Positions 8,509 through 18,318 of a stretch of DNA of 35,000 bases are shown here, one piece after another. The number at the start of each line of letters is the position of its first letter. Positions within the stretch are counted from its first letter, which is position 1. This stretch comes from Balamuthia mandrillaris (taxonomy: Eukaryota; Discosea; Longamoebia; Balamuthiidae): assembly GCA_031835245.1 (NCBI GenBank), contig JAVKOQ010000170.1, positions 1 to 35,000 on the forward strand. The letters are read 5' to 3'. Position numbers and translations under genes: made by a program. The notes beneath the pieces were generated by a model that was given only the letters and a program-made list of their open reading frames with translations, was not told the DNA's origin and ran no database searches.

Positions 8509-11500
8509 TTACTCCTCTTGTTGTTCTTGTTCCTGTTGTTCTTTCAGCATGGCACGGTACTTGCGTTGAAAGGCAACCACCTTGTCGGCCTTTATGGCGG
8601 TCTTTTTGTACAGCTTGATGAGATGATCCGGATCCAAGTCGTTCATTTTCGGCAGGTCGGTCAAGAAAAACTCCATCAGTTCATCAAAGGAAAGCCTTAA
8701 CAGCTTACCTGTAATGGTACCCGCACGTTAGGCAAGCAAAATATATATAAAACACCAAACAAGAGAAGAAAGGGAGTATACTATACTTTCAAACATTTTA
8801 AGCAATGCTAAGCTCATACGAAATACAACGCCCCAACCACCCCAAAAAAACAGGTCCCATATTCTGTTCATAGGCAAAACGAAACCATTTCCTCAGCATC
8901 GTCGGTTTTACACATCATAAAGATAGGCAAAGAAAATACCTTAGTACGACGTGGAATGGCAGGGATCCTAAAAATATGCCCATGTACCATTTGGTGGCAT
9001 AGGCACTCGTCATCACGTTTTCTTTGTTCTTCATTGTATTTTGTGTTGGAAGATAAGAAGAAAGAGAGAGCAGAGAGAGAGAGAGAGAGAGAGAGAGGAC
9101 AAGGAAAAAAAAGAGAAGGAAAAGGAGACTAACCAGATGCTTGTACAATTGAGGTAAATGTGCTTTGAGGAGCTGGTCTTGAACGTAGAAGCATTCAAAG
9201 AGTCGAGGGAATTCAGGTTTGAACAGTCCTGCCATTCGATAGCTTGTCAATAACCTCAAAAGCACCCACCATGCATCCTTTGTACAAAACCGAGGGATAA
9301 GAAAAAAAATAAAGAAGAAGAAGAACAATGCTTAAATACCTCTTCGCCCATGTACATAAGCAACAAAGCTGTGATTGTGGCCATTCCTTGGCAATACCCA
9401 ACGAGTGTGTCGTGCACCGAGTAGGCTTTTAAGATGTTGGCTAAAGCTTGTTGCCTAGTAGGTGGATCATATCGCAGTTAGAGGTGAAGATGAAACAAAA
9501 CAAAACAAGCGTGGAGAAAAGTGTAACCCTTGGCCTTGCTGTGCGTTGAACATAAAATGATTTCGGTAGGTCCGCCGAATGTCCAAGTCTATCTGCTTAC
9601 TGTATGGAGTATTTTGAGCTTGCTTACAAAGAGCCTTTATAGGTACCAAAATGTGTATATCAGATAAGCATTACTGTTAAACAAAGGAACAAACAAAAAA
9701 CAAGTTACCTGGTAATTGATACTGCTGTCTTGCTTCAGTTGAGCAGACTGAGAAAGTCTTTGCCACGCCAAGCCACGAACAGAGTCAGGAATGCCCTTTT
9801 TCAACTTGGAGGAGAGCTTCACCACTCCTTTCTTCTGTTTGTACTTTTGCATGTCTTTCGCTATTTTAGACCATTTCCGTTCCCATCGCAATGTTTTCTT
9901 GACATTTGTTCGTGGGGTAGACGAGCTTTGTGTGTTCGTGTTTTAACAGTCAGGATAAAGAATAACGTTGGAAAGAGAGCATAGGAGAGAGAATGAGATA
10001 TTGAAGGAAGGACAAATGGAAACAACAGACGGAGAAAAGAGGTAATACCTGATACTAGTTTCGAATCCATAAATATCATAGCTTGGATAGTTTTCATTTT
10101 TATCTTCTTGCTCCTCCTCTTCTTCCTCATCGTGTACGAACTGATCGCTTGAAATAGCCAACAAATGTTTCGCATTCTCGTTCAAATCCTTCTTTCTGAG
10201 CATGACCCTTTCCGAAGCAGATCTATCTCTACTGTTGGTTTTCCTTCTTAACGTGGATCTCTTCACCTTCTTTCTTCCTCTTAGAACTGTCTCCGAGTCG
10301 GAACAAGCAAACATCTCTTGTTCATCAAGGCTTCGAAGATGAGGAGCCGACGTTTGTCTGGTTCGAGGAGAGACATCCGAGTTCTTTCTTGGTATTGTTT
10401 TTCTTTCGTTCTTCTTCTCCATCTTCTTCTTTTTGTTCTGATGGGCGACATTTTCCACAGTAGATAAAGGAGATGAGACTTTCTCTTTCATCTTTCCTTC
10501 TTCCTTCTTTAGACTTCCGTTCGTTCCACTTTCGTTCTCGCTTTCTGAACTTGAGATTTGAAACTTTCGAATGCGCGTAGGAGTCTCCATTGAAGACTGT
10601 AACAAACGAGAAGGCAGTCCTTCATCCTCATCCAAACCCAATCCTCTCAATATAGCACTTTTACTTTCTCCTGTTGCTGATGACGCAGAAGCCAAAGAGG
10701 AAGAAGCTGAGGCAGAGGAAGAAGAAGTATTCAAAAACTCGGATAAACTCTCGGCATGTTTGTTCAAAATGGCTTCTTGCCAGGCCGTTCGGCCGGTTTT
10801 GTTGAGAAGAGCTTTGTCGGCGTTTGCTTGCTCAACCAAAAAACGAACGACTTCGCGGCTGCCGCTTTGTTGGCACGCTTTGTGAAGCGGAGTGTTGCCG
10901 TCGTGGTCCTGTTTGTTGACATTGGGCTTGTGTTGGAGAAGAGCTTTCACGCAGTCTATGTGTCCTTTTTCTGATGCTTTGTGCTATGCAGAAGAAGAAG
11001 AAGAAAAAGAAAGAAGCGGAACGAGGAAAGCATTTGGTAAGAGCAGAAAAAGAATAAGGAAAGAAGGTATAAAAAGGAGAAAAGAAAAAAAAAAGAGAGT
11101 GACTTTGAAGCAAGTAAACAAAAAGGTACCAAAGCAGAAGCGCCGTGCGAGTCCGCAATGTCGACGTTTGGTGAATGTTTCGCCAGAAGCTCTACGATTT
11201 GGGCGTAGCCGGCCTCGGCTGCCAAGTGAAGAGCCGCCTTTCCTTCTTTATCCGCTTTCGTTACTAGTTCTTTATCTCCTTTTATGTTGTTCGAGTACCG
11301 AAGGTGAGACAACACCAATAACGAAAAGAAAGAAGACAGCTGAATGCCAAAAGAGGAATGAAGAAGAAGAAACCAACCATGTTCCAAAAAGAACATTACA
11401 GCATCCAAACTGCCGTTGGCCGCCGCCCAATGCAAGGCCGTCTGTCCCCGCTCCTCCTCCTTTTCCATCCACCCGCCTCCGGCCCCTCCCCCGCATTCCA

Positions 11501-11960
11501 CCAACACCTTGATGGTCCTCACCGCATTGTTCGCCGCCGCATGGTGCAACGGCGTCGCCCCGCTCCTGTCCCGCTTCTCCCCATCCGCCCCGCACTCCAG
11601 CAGCTTGCCCACGCACTCCACAAAGTCGCCAAAGGCCGCCCTGTGCAACGGGGTGCAGCCGTCCTCCGAGTTCTCCATGTCCACCAGGGAGCTCTTCTTT
11701 CTGTCGCTGCCCTCCCCAGCCGCCGACGGCTTGCCCTGCTCCAAGAGGAGGGAAAGTACCGGGAGGTTACCCTGTGCGGCGGCATAGTGGAGGGCGGTGT
11801 TGCCGAAGGGGTCGCGCGCCTCGAGGTGGAGCGTCTGTTCGGCCTTGGACTTTTTTTGGAGGCGCAGCGTGTGGTGCTCGACCTCCTGCCGGTCGCCGCC
11901 CTTGCGGACCACGGTGTGCAGGGAGGCGCCGGTGGAGTGCCGCCTTGATGGTCGTTCCAT
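8509..11960 (-). CDS. Ankyrin-repeat TBC-domain protein (probable Rab GTPase-activating protein)
   Basis: TBC domains speed GTP hydrolysis on Rab GTPases and so end vesicle-traffic signals. Ten exons, in coding order 11378-11960, 11130-11278, 10049-10983, 9709-9925, 9528-9634, 9340-9454, 9134-9277, 8940-9028, 8787-8863 and 8509-8708, close in phase to 871 residues. Residues 50-310 hold seven or eight ankyrin repeats (for example [63 protein letters not shown]). A charged, Ser/Lys-rich linker follows at about 330-590. The TBC domain begins with [16 protein letters not shown]. Both catalytic fingers are present: IDLDIRRT (IxxDxxR, Arg near residue 649) and YCQGM (Gln near 686). [12 protein letters not shown] and [16 protein letters not shown] are further TBC landmarks. 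The protein ends in a Gln/Glu-rich tail. An active RabGAP is inferred; ankyrin repeats usually bind partners. Confidence 0.92.
9072..9097. repeat. (AG)n microsatellite in an intron of the ankyrin-TBC gene
   Basis: The run is (CT)n on the coding strand and lies in the intron 9029-9133. Confidence 0.95.
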
Positions 11961-12277
11961 TTTCTTATTCCTTCAATTCGTTATACCGTTCGTTGTTTCC
12001 TGTTATAACCAAAATATTTATAGCTCAAAGAAGAAGGAGAGGAGTCCTCTTCTTTGAGCCAAAGCAGATAGGCAACAAAGGAGGGATTAACCAAGCAACT
12101 ACCCCAAAGAAGAAAAACGAACGTTGGTTTTTTCCTTTGCTTGTGTGTTTTTTTCTTTCGTTGTTGTTTTTTCTGTTATAAAACAGAAATACTATAAATT
12201 AAAAATAATTAATTAATTTTATCGTTATAGAGCCAAAAATCTTTACAGCAAAAGAGAGAAGAAGATACTAAAATCAA
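11961..12277. promoter_or_regulatory. Upstream region of the ankyrin-TBC gene
   Basis: This 317-bp gap lies between two minus-strand genes. It holds pyrimidine-rich sequence and an AT-rich block at about 12178-12225 (TTATAAAACAG followed by repeated AATTAATT units). Nothing codes here. It contains the promoter of the right-to-left ankyrin-TBC gene and the 3' flank of the sulfotransferase. Confidence 0.45.
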
Positions 12278-14036
12278 TCATGATTTGCTATGTAGTCTCA
12301 TGAAGTGCCATTTCCAAGAGCGTTGTTCATCAAAGAAGTCGTGCAAGAATGCCATCATCTCCTCGGTGGCTTCTCCTTCCTCTCCTTCTGGCTCTTTGTT
12401 CGCCTCTTGAAGCGCTTCGGAAAGTAGAAGAGCACAACTCGAAGAAAGAACATCAACATATTCACAAATCTTTCTTGCGACTAACTCTGGCTGTCCAAGA
12501 AAAGAAGTTAATAAGAACCTACTAACACATGAAAACAAGAAACACCAAAAAGGAGAGCAAGTGAGAAAGAGGAGGGAGGACAAGAAAGACAGAAGATACC
12601 TTTTCTCGAAAAGACTCAAAACGAAGAAGAAGATAATCATCTGGATGCAAAGTTTGCAGTTGTTGATTAACAAGGCTCATGTACTTCTCGACAGAACGAG
12701 CAGCCCGCACAATGTCGGGCTTTCCTCCTGCTCTAACATACGGCTTGTTCATGTGGTAGTTCAACAATGCTGACTCTGATTTGGTTTGTTTGGGGGGACG
12801 TTAACAATGGACAAACAGTAATGAGCAAAGAAGAGAAGAAAAAAATAAAACAATGAAATAATGAAAGAAAAGAAAAGCAAATAAATGAACACGAAACAAA
12901 CAGGACAGAGAGTGAAAAAAAAAAGATGAAAATCACAAAGAATGCGGCTTACCAACAGGATCACGAATCAAAACGATGAGCTTGAGGCCAACGTTAGCGC
13001 CAGCCATAGTGGAGAAAAAGTCATGAGAAAAATCCGGATAGTGGAACTCGTCCTGCATCGGCGTTGGCCTTTAAGCAGAAAAATTGAAGATAAGAATGAT
13101 GGAATGAAAGTCGACAGAACACAGAACTTGACATATGAGATCAGAGAGGAGAGATAAGAGAAGAAACACAAAGATAAGAGAAGTAGTAGATGAAGTAAGA
13201 CCGGTCCACTGAGAGTAGGAGGAGATTGTGATCGTTGTTGAATTCTTCTTGCAGCAGCTGTGAAAAATGAGCTTTGGAGGGTTGAATGCTTGCTGAGGGT
13301 CCTATTTTGTTGATGTTTTTTTTTTTCAGTAAGAAATTAAACGACAAGAATCGAGAATGGACAAGCATGAAAAACAACCAACACGAACATAAGAGAAGGA
13401 AAGAGAAGAGCAAAAGAGAGCAGAGAAAGAAACGATAAAAGAAAGAAAGAAAGAAAGGAAGAGAAAAAGCAAAAGGTTCAAGGAGGCGCCCACCAGAAGA
13501 CCACAAAGCCTGGGTAGCGGCCCCAAGCGGCAGCCACTTGTCCTCGTGGCCCGGTTGCTTCTGTGGAAGGTAGCGCACCCTTCCCTCACGCGCCGCCTTG
13601 GGCAAGATCGTGCTCGCCAACCACTTTGGTCCTTTCAACCAAATCAAAAAGGGCTGTTAAAAAAAAACCATCACTGTCTCGATCTCTTCTGCTTAAAATA
13701 AAAAAAAGGGTTCTCATCCTCACCACTTTCTTCAAAGCCAGTGACGACCAGGAGGTGACGGTCAAAGCGTCTCTCAGCGTAGAACGAGCGAAGGGGGAAG
13801 GCAGGGTAGTCCGCTCGGGAGGGCCACATGTCGGCATGGTCCAGCAGAAGGAGCTTTTTGTCGCGCTCTGCGTCCTGCTTATGGTGCTCCAGGCCACGAG
13901 CCAGCTCGTCCAGCGTTTGCTCGAGGAGGTGCAGCTCGGGGCCTATGGGGTCATGGGAGAGCCAAACCAGAAGGAAGAGAAAACAGGCGGCATAGACCGT
14001 GGCGAGGAGGCCCCAATCCTTCGTCCATCTCCTCAT
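12278..14036 (-). CDS. Membrane-anchored sulfotransferase-like protein
   Basis: Six exons, in coding order 13724-14036, 13494-13631, 13202-13301, 12953-13068, 12600-12775 and 12278-12490, close in phase to 351 residues. A short basic N-terminus (MRRWTKDW) precedes one hydrophobic segment at about residues 9-27, a type II signal anchor that would place the enzyme in the Golgi lumen. HLLVVTGFEESGPKWLAST fits the 5'-phosphosulfate (P-loop-like) motif of PAPS-dependent sulfotransferases. LKLIVLIRDPVESALLNYH fits the 3'-phosphate motif (RDPxxS). Such enzymes move sulfate from PAPS to sugars or protein side chains; the acceptor here is unknown. The exon 2 acceptor at 13632 (TTGAAAG|GACC) was chosen over a nearby CAG because only it keeps the frame and completes the ESGPKWLAST loop. 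The family call rests on these motifs. Confidence 0.8.
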
Positions 14037-14326
14037 TTTTTTTCTTTGTTGGTAGCTTTTTTTTTTTTTGTCAAATTATTGTAAAAATATTATTGAATAA
14101 TTGATCATTTAATTCATTTATATTTTTCCTTAAATGGATAATGGTACACAATCTCTGCACAATGTGTCCTCGTGAGCCTGAAATTATCCGAAATAACTCT
14201 AAAATACCCGAAAATTTTCCTGGAAGAAGTAGAGCGAATAAACTGTAAAAAAGAAAGCACGCTAGAAAAGTCTCCGTTGAAGAACAAGAGAGAATCTCAT
14301 CGGGAGGGAAAAGAAGAAAGGTTTGC
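14037..14326. promoter_or_regulatory. Divergent promoter region, sulfotransferase and CACUL1-like gene
   Basis: These 290 bp separate two divergent start codons. The left half is AT-rich (T-run at 14058-14070, then ATTATTGAATAATTGATCATTTAAT-type sequence). No gene is seen. Confidence 0.45.
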
Positions 14327-15585
14327 ATGGCGGTGGTTGTTCGCGTGCCAAAGCTTTTACGCATCACCAAGGAAAGGTATGGATGGCCCGCTCATTCTCA
14401 TGCATTTTTTTTTTTTGCAAAGTGTGCACCCGACCCCAAACCAATCATGTGTTCCTCAGATTAAAAAAAACTGTTGTATCAAATGTATCTCATCAAACTC
14501 TCTTTTTTATGTTTTGTCTTCCCTCTCGCTTCGCTGTTAGTTATGAGGCAGAGCACTGGCCCATAATATCAAGCGCTGTGGCCCAGGTCTTGCAGGATCC
14601 TTCCACCGTGGTAGAACAAGAAACTCTTTATAGGTTTATCATCTCTCTACTTCAATGCTGCTACTCTTCTTGTTTTTTGCTTCTTGTTCTCATCTGCTCT
14701 CTCTGTTCGTTTTTTTTTTGAAAAGAACTGTGTATAATGTATGTTGCCAACGGCACACGGTGCTGCTCTTCGCAAACTTTGTGGAGCTGTTGGAACAGTA
14801 TTTGAGCTGTCTGCGCGAAGAGCTGTGCGCGTTGTTGGACAGCAGAGAGCTTTTGCCAACTTTCACCTCCCTTTTTCTACGCTACCTCAAATCGGTGGAC
14901 ATCATATGTGTTGGTTTCCGTTATTTGGTTCGTGGTTTTGTTCTCCTCTCTTCCTTTTTTTTTTTGTCTCGTTCTCTCGTCCTCTGCTTCTATCTGGTCT
15001 CGTTCCCTCTTCTCTCTTCTTCTCTCTTCTCGTTTTGTCCGCTCTTTGAAAACCAGATCATGTATCTCGTAGACTGGATGTTCACTATTTTGTGGTAAGA
15101 GTCACTAACCCTGCAGCAAAAAATAAAAAAGGATCGGATCTACTTGAAGGAGAAGCAAAACACTTCATTGAAACAAGTGTGCAACAAAGCCATCCACCAC
15201 GTTCTCTTTGGCCATGACGAACTACGGAAGCAGTTGGAGGAGCTCATCGCGCAACTCACACCTGGGCCAAATCCTTCCTTGACCATGTCACTCGCAAAGG
15301 GTTTGTTTGAGCTCGACAAGGGTACGTTTTTGTTTTAGTATTTTTGTTGAGCGATAAAGCTTGCTTGTGCGTGTGTTCATTCGTTCTTATTACCCAATAG
15401 AGCTAGCAGGGTTGAATCCTTCTCTCTTCTTTTTGTACATACCATGCCTGTGGCCAACGCAAGGACCCACAGAGGAGCTTCAAGAGACCAAGGCCCTCTT
15501 GGCGCAATTACAGGAGCAGCACCATAACACAGCCACATGTCACAACTCGCTCAAAAGAAAATGGGACGAAGCGGAGACCACATAG
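14327..15585 (+). CDS. CACUL1-like cullin-repeat protein
   Basis: Six exons, 14327-14376, 14541-14633, 14726-14909, 15057-15068, 15132-15321 and 15401-15585, close in phase to 237 residues. The protein follows animal CACUL1 (CDK2-associated cullin-domain protein 1) along its length. HWPIISSAVAQVL and LYRTVYNVCCQRH resemble the cullin N-terminal repeat. IICIMYLDRIYLKE matches the conserved cullin-type helix. PSLTMSLAKGLFEL and NPSLFFLYIP match the C-terminal half, and the basic KRKWDE tail resembles the KRAGDE tail of the animal protein. It lacks the RBX1-binding C-terminal half of true cullins, so it is not itself a ligase scaffold. Exon 4 is a 12-nt microexon (ATC ATG TAT CTC). Skipping it or extending it loses the YLDR motif or the frame. 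The first exon encodes only 16 residues and the start is the least certain part. Confidence 0.8.
15057..15068 (+). other. 12-nt microexon of the CACUL1-like gene
   Basis: Four codons (I-M-Y-L) lie between ...AAAACCAG and GTAGAC. Joined to exon 5 (GAT CGG ATC TAC) they make IMYLDRIYL, the cullin-repeat consensus. Using the downstream GTAAGA donor instead gives a phase that runs into a stop in exon 5. Confidence 0.7.
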
Positions 15586-15957
15586 TTGTAAACTAATCTA
15601 CTTTTTCTTTCAACCAACAAACCTGCTCCCTTCTTTGGGATTACGAGACCCCGTTTTTGGCCCGCAACAACGTTTGGACCTAAGGTAGGAAAAAGTGCTA
15701 TCGAGGGTAAAAATGGTTTCAGGCTTTTGTCAGTTACCCTGGCGGCGCCATGATCAAGCCGACCCATGCATGGTACAACGAAAATCGTGGTTGTGTTCAT
15801 TTACGTGTCAGTACAAGCCCATCATCTGTTAGAAGAGTGAGAGGAGCGAGTGTGGAAGGAACGCAGATGAAGGAGGAAAGGGGGTTGTTTCCCTGTCCTT
15901 GTGTCTATCCAATACAGAGAAAGGGAGAAAAAAGGAGAAATGGTCACCAATCTCTTT

Positions 15958-15997
<40 letters not shown>

Positions 15998-16241
15998 GAG
16001 AGAGAGAGAGAGAAGGAGGAAAGGAAGAAAAGGGAGAAATGGTCAGGAATTTCCCACCTCCTTCTCAAGAATACGCGGCTTGTATTCAAAGCGAGGCCAT
16101 TTTGCCCAATAGCCTTGCACAAAACGGTCTCGCCCACGTGATGGGCCACCAGCAAGAAAGTAGAAGAAAAAACCAGGTTTTTTTTCTGTTTTTCTTTGTT
16201 TCACCACAACCACAAAGAGCATTACCTTTGCCTTCTACTAC
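15586..16241. other. Intergenic region between the CACUL1-like gene and GST
   Basis: No convincing gene lies here. The stretch includes an (AG)n run at 15962-16013 and a CACGTG E-box near 16135, about 105 bp upstream of the GST start. It should hold the GST promoter. Short frames through the microsatellite are repeat artefacts. Confidence 0.5.
15962..16013. repeat. (AG)n microsatellite, interrupted once
   Basis: A dinucleotide run broken by AAT near 15995. Unlike the intronic repeats it reads AG on the strand of the following gene, but it is intergenic. Confidence 0.95.
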
Positions 16242-17078
16242 ATGATGGACTCCAACCCTCTCATCTTCTACGACATCTCTTCACCCATTGAACCCCGCTC
16301 CTACGCGCCCAACCCTTCCAAGACCCGTCTCGCGCTCAGCTTCAAACGTGTGCCCTTCAAGACGACCTGGGTCGACATCCTCGACATCCCTGACGTCCGC
16401 AAGGGGCTCGGCTGCCCGGCTGTCCGTAAGCTCGACGATGGCTCCGACTTCTACACGCTGCCCATGCTGCAGGACCCAGCCTCGGGCAGGGTTGTTGGCG
16501 ACTCGTTCGAAATCGCCAACTATCTCGAGGACATGTTCCCGGACTCAGGCGGCTGCCTTTTCCCTTCGGACTCCACCTGCACCGGACTCGACTACGAGAG
16601 CCCAAACAAGGACACGGTATTCTTCGCGCCCCTGACTTCCAACCAGGGGTCCAAAAACGAGGCCTACGCAAGGTTCAATGTGCACGTCGACGCCACCTTC
16701 ACCGCAAATATGGCGCCCTACGGCCAGTACCTCCCGTTCAACCCGAAATCAGCCGAGGCCGTAAAGGCCCTCTTTGCAAAGCGTGCACACCTGAGCTCCT
16801 GGGATGATATCTGCATTCAGGGCGAGGCAAGAGAGCCGCTCAAGGAGGCGTTCAAGGTGGCGCTTACGTCACTGGCCCAGCTGTACATGGTCCACGAAAC
16901 CGGACCTTACCTTGAGGGAGAAAAGGCTAATTATGCTGACTTGATCGTGGGCGGGTGGCTGAACATGCTCTCCATCATCATGCCCGAGGAGGAGTGGAAG
17001 GATTTCAGGACGTGGCATGGTGGAGTCTTTGCCCAGCTGCATGATGCCTTGCAGGAGAACTATTTCGAGTGCAAGTAG
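16242..17078 (+). CDS. Fungal-type glutathione S-transferase-like protein
   Basis: A single uninterrupted frame of 278 residues. The thioredoxin-like N-terminal domain (about residues 8-100) begins PLIFYDISSPIEPRSYAPNP and has the glutathione-site segment VVGDSFEIANYLEDMFP, in which Asp-Ser normally contacts the glutathione gamma-glutamyl group. The helical C-terminal domain (about 130-275) includes GPYLEGEKANYADLIVGGWL and FRTWHGGVFAQLHDALQ. These segments are typical of the GST family common in filamentous fungi. The start could also be the next codon (a second ATG). The gene has no intron and strongly prefers C- or G-ending codons, unlike most genes around it, which suggests acquisition from a fungus. 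Substrate and exact GST class are not evident. A role in detoxification is family knowledge. Confidence 0.88.
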   Translation: MMDSNPLIFYDISSPIEPRSYAPNPSKTRLALSFKRVPFKTTWVDILDIPDVRKGLGCPAVRKLDDGSDFYTLPMLQDPASGRVVGDSFEIANYLEDMFPDSGGCLFPSDSTCTGLDYESPNKDTVFFAPLTSNQGSKNEAYARFNVHVDATFTANMAPYGQYLPFNPKSAEAVKALFAKRAHLSSWDDICIQGEAREPLKEAFKVALTSLAQLYMVHETGPYLEGEKANYADLIVGGWLNMLSIIMPEEEWKDFRTWHGGVFAQLHDALQENYFECK

Positions 17079-17711
17079 AGGATAGAGGGCACAAAGCCAT
17101 CTCTTTGGCAAAAGAAGCCCAACAGGAAAACAAAAAAGAGAAGTTCCTTCTATTGACCCGCGCTGTTAATCTGCTGCATGCGTGACAGGACCCCACGACC
17201 CTCGACCATCATCTTCTTCACTTGTTGCTCCTTCTTTCAACTTACAGCCATTTGAAAAACCAAAAAAATAATAATACAAAAAAGAAGACCAGTAACAGAA
17301 AACGGGACATCTTGGAGAGGAGGAGATGTAGCGTCTTGGAGGGTGGAGAAGCAGTGGGGAAGTAGTGTATCGGAGAGGAGAAGAAGCACTGTTTCCGGGA
17401 GGAGAATAAGCAGCGTCTTGGCGGTGGAGAGCAGAGTCGTGAGGAGAGGAAGCGGTGGTTTCCAAAGGAGGAGAGGGCAGAAAAAGCTCAAACAGAACAC
17501 AAGCGAAAAATTACAGTAGTAACTCGAACGTAGGTGGGAATGTGATACCGTGCGGCGGAGGTTTCCTACCAACAAGAAGGTGGCAACAGCCCTCTGGGAT
17601 GCGTGTAGCACTTCCCAACATACCAATTGAACTTCCACCTTTCCACTCTCCACTACGCCGAGCCCTGGCCCTCTCACCATGCTGAGAAGCTGATAGAAGC
17701 GCGCTCCCTCC
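17079..17711. other. Region with no supported gene, purine-rich repeats
   Basis: After the GST stop there is untranslated-looking sequence, then a GGAG/GAAG-rich block at about 17310-17480 made of loosely repeated units (GTCTTGGAGG, GGAGAAGAAGC, GTCTTGGCGG). A minus-strand frame at 17237-17743 crosses it, but it reads as low-complexity Leu/Ser and I do not accept it as a gene. Confidence 0.4.
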
Positions 17712-17975
17712 TCAGGAGCCTTTGTTACACTCAATAAAGTCACCTAGAGGCCTATACAGATTGGCCTCACCTTCAATGAACGTACCGTGTCTCTGAGTCC
17801 AATCTCTTGGTTCCAGCCGCGGTGGAGGCGCAACTATCGTACGATGCTCTGCGATGGAAAACTCCCCAGGGCCAACCAAGATTTCGCTTGAAAGGCGCAC
17901 GACCTGGCTATCAGCCAGGTCCACGACAAAACGCTTTACCAATTCTCTAAGACGTTGCTGGCTCTTAGCCGCCAT
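17712..17975 (-). CDS. Hypothetical small protein (87 residues), doubtful
   Basis: From the ATG at 17975 (MAAKSQQRLRELVKRFVVDL) an open frame of 87 codons ends at 17712. It has a plausible amphipathic N-terminal helix and balanced composition, and codon use looks like coding sequence, unlike the region to its left. The middle segment HGTFIEGEANLYRPLGDF faintly recalls the HGT-Y-x-E-G motif of exosome Rrp4-type N-terminal domains, but the remaining domains are absent and I do not assign it. The codon before GTGACT at about 17742 could be a splice donor, in which case the protein continues in an exon I cannot place. Confidence 0.35.
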   Translation of the reverse strand: MAAKSQQRLRELVKRFVVDLADSQVVRLSSEILVGPGEFSIAEHRTIVAPPPRLEPRDWTQRHGTFIEGEANLYRPLGDFIECNKGS

Positions 17976-18103
17976 CAACGAAACAAGAGAAAAAGAAACA
18001 AACAAAAGAAACAAAAAACAAAAAATCAAACAAAGAGATCACAAAGAACCTCACCCACAAGTTGAGCCGAACGCCAACTGCGTCCGTCTAAACTTCAGAA
18101 AAA

Positions 18104-18240
18104 CGCGCACTAAGAATAAACTTCTTAGTGCGCCCAAGAAACCACCCTTCCTCAAAAATTGCGGCTAGAACTCCGAAGGAGTTCCCCCAATCCATCGTCG
18201 CAATTTTACCACCACACAACATCTCCGTACTCACCCTCAT
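18104..18240 (-). ncRNA. Candidate structured RNA (snRNA-like layout), unassigned
   Basis: On the minus strand the order is GTGAGTACGG at 18234, a 9-bp stem (18199-18207 with 18155-18163) enclosing a 7-bp hairpin (GGAACTCC/GGAGTTC core, 18168-18184), the Sm-like sequence GCAATTTTTGAG at 18151-18162, and a perfect 12-bp hairpin (18105-18116 with 18122-18133, 5-nt loop). A single-stranded AUUUUUG followed by a terminal hairpin is the usual 3' end of Sm-class snRNAs. I cannot match it to U1, U4, U5, U11 or U12: their diagnostic 5' sequences or loops are absent. Part of the Sm-like site overlaps the 9-bp stem, which argues against both being formed together. Confidence 0.3.
18105..18133. repeat. 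Perfect 12-bp inverted repeat
   Basis: GCGCACTAAGAA and its exact reverse complement are separated by the loop TAAAC. It forms a strong hairpin on either strand. Confidence 0.9.
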
Positions 18241-18318
18241 ACCACCAACTAGCACAGAGAGGGCACAGGGCAGGAGCTCCGTTCGTGGAACCAACGTTGA
18301 GCAATCGGGAGGCAAGAA

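Larger units (their letters stand above)
17976..18318. other. Region between the small ORF and tRNA-Phe, with strong hairpins
   Basis: No coding sequence is evident. The middle holds a perfect 12-bp hairpin and a second nested stem-loop (see the candidate RNA). The last 80 bp lead into tRNA-Phe. Confidence 0.45.

Noticed and set aside
13632-13660. Alternative acceptor CAG|CCC for sulfotransferase exon 2
   Set aside because: With the phase-1 donor at 13723 it shifts into a frame that stops; the GAAAG|GACC acceptor keeps the frame and completes the phosphate-binding loop.
15069-15094. Longer exon 4 of the CACUL1-like gene ending at GTAAGA
   Set aside because: It leaves phase 2, and every acceptor before exon 5 then leads to a stop or loses the DRIYLKE segment.
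15720-15780. Possible U1 snRNA (GTTACCCTGGCGG followed by CCATGATCA)
   Set aside because: The 5' end ACTTACCTG, the GATCAYGAAG loop and an Sm site in the right place are all missing.
15901-16245. Plus-strand frame through the (AG)n repeat before GST
   Set aside because: It consists largely of Arg-Glu repeats from the microsatellite and matches nothing.
17237-17743. 168-codon minus-strand reading frame
   Set aside because: Its left two thirds are low-complexity Leu/Ser from a purine-rich repeat block on the other strand, and no family resemblance or splice context supports it.
18104-18240. Assignment of the hairpin region as U5 or U4 snRNA
   Set aside because: The U5 loop GCCTTTTAC and the U4 K-turn/U6-pairing sequences are absent; only the Sm-like site and 3' hairpin agree, so it is left unassigned.
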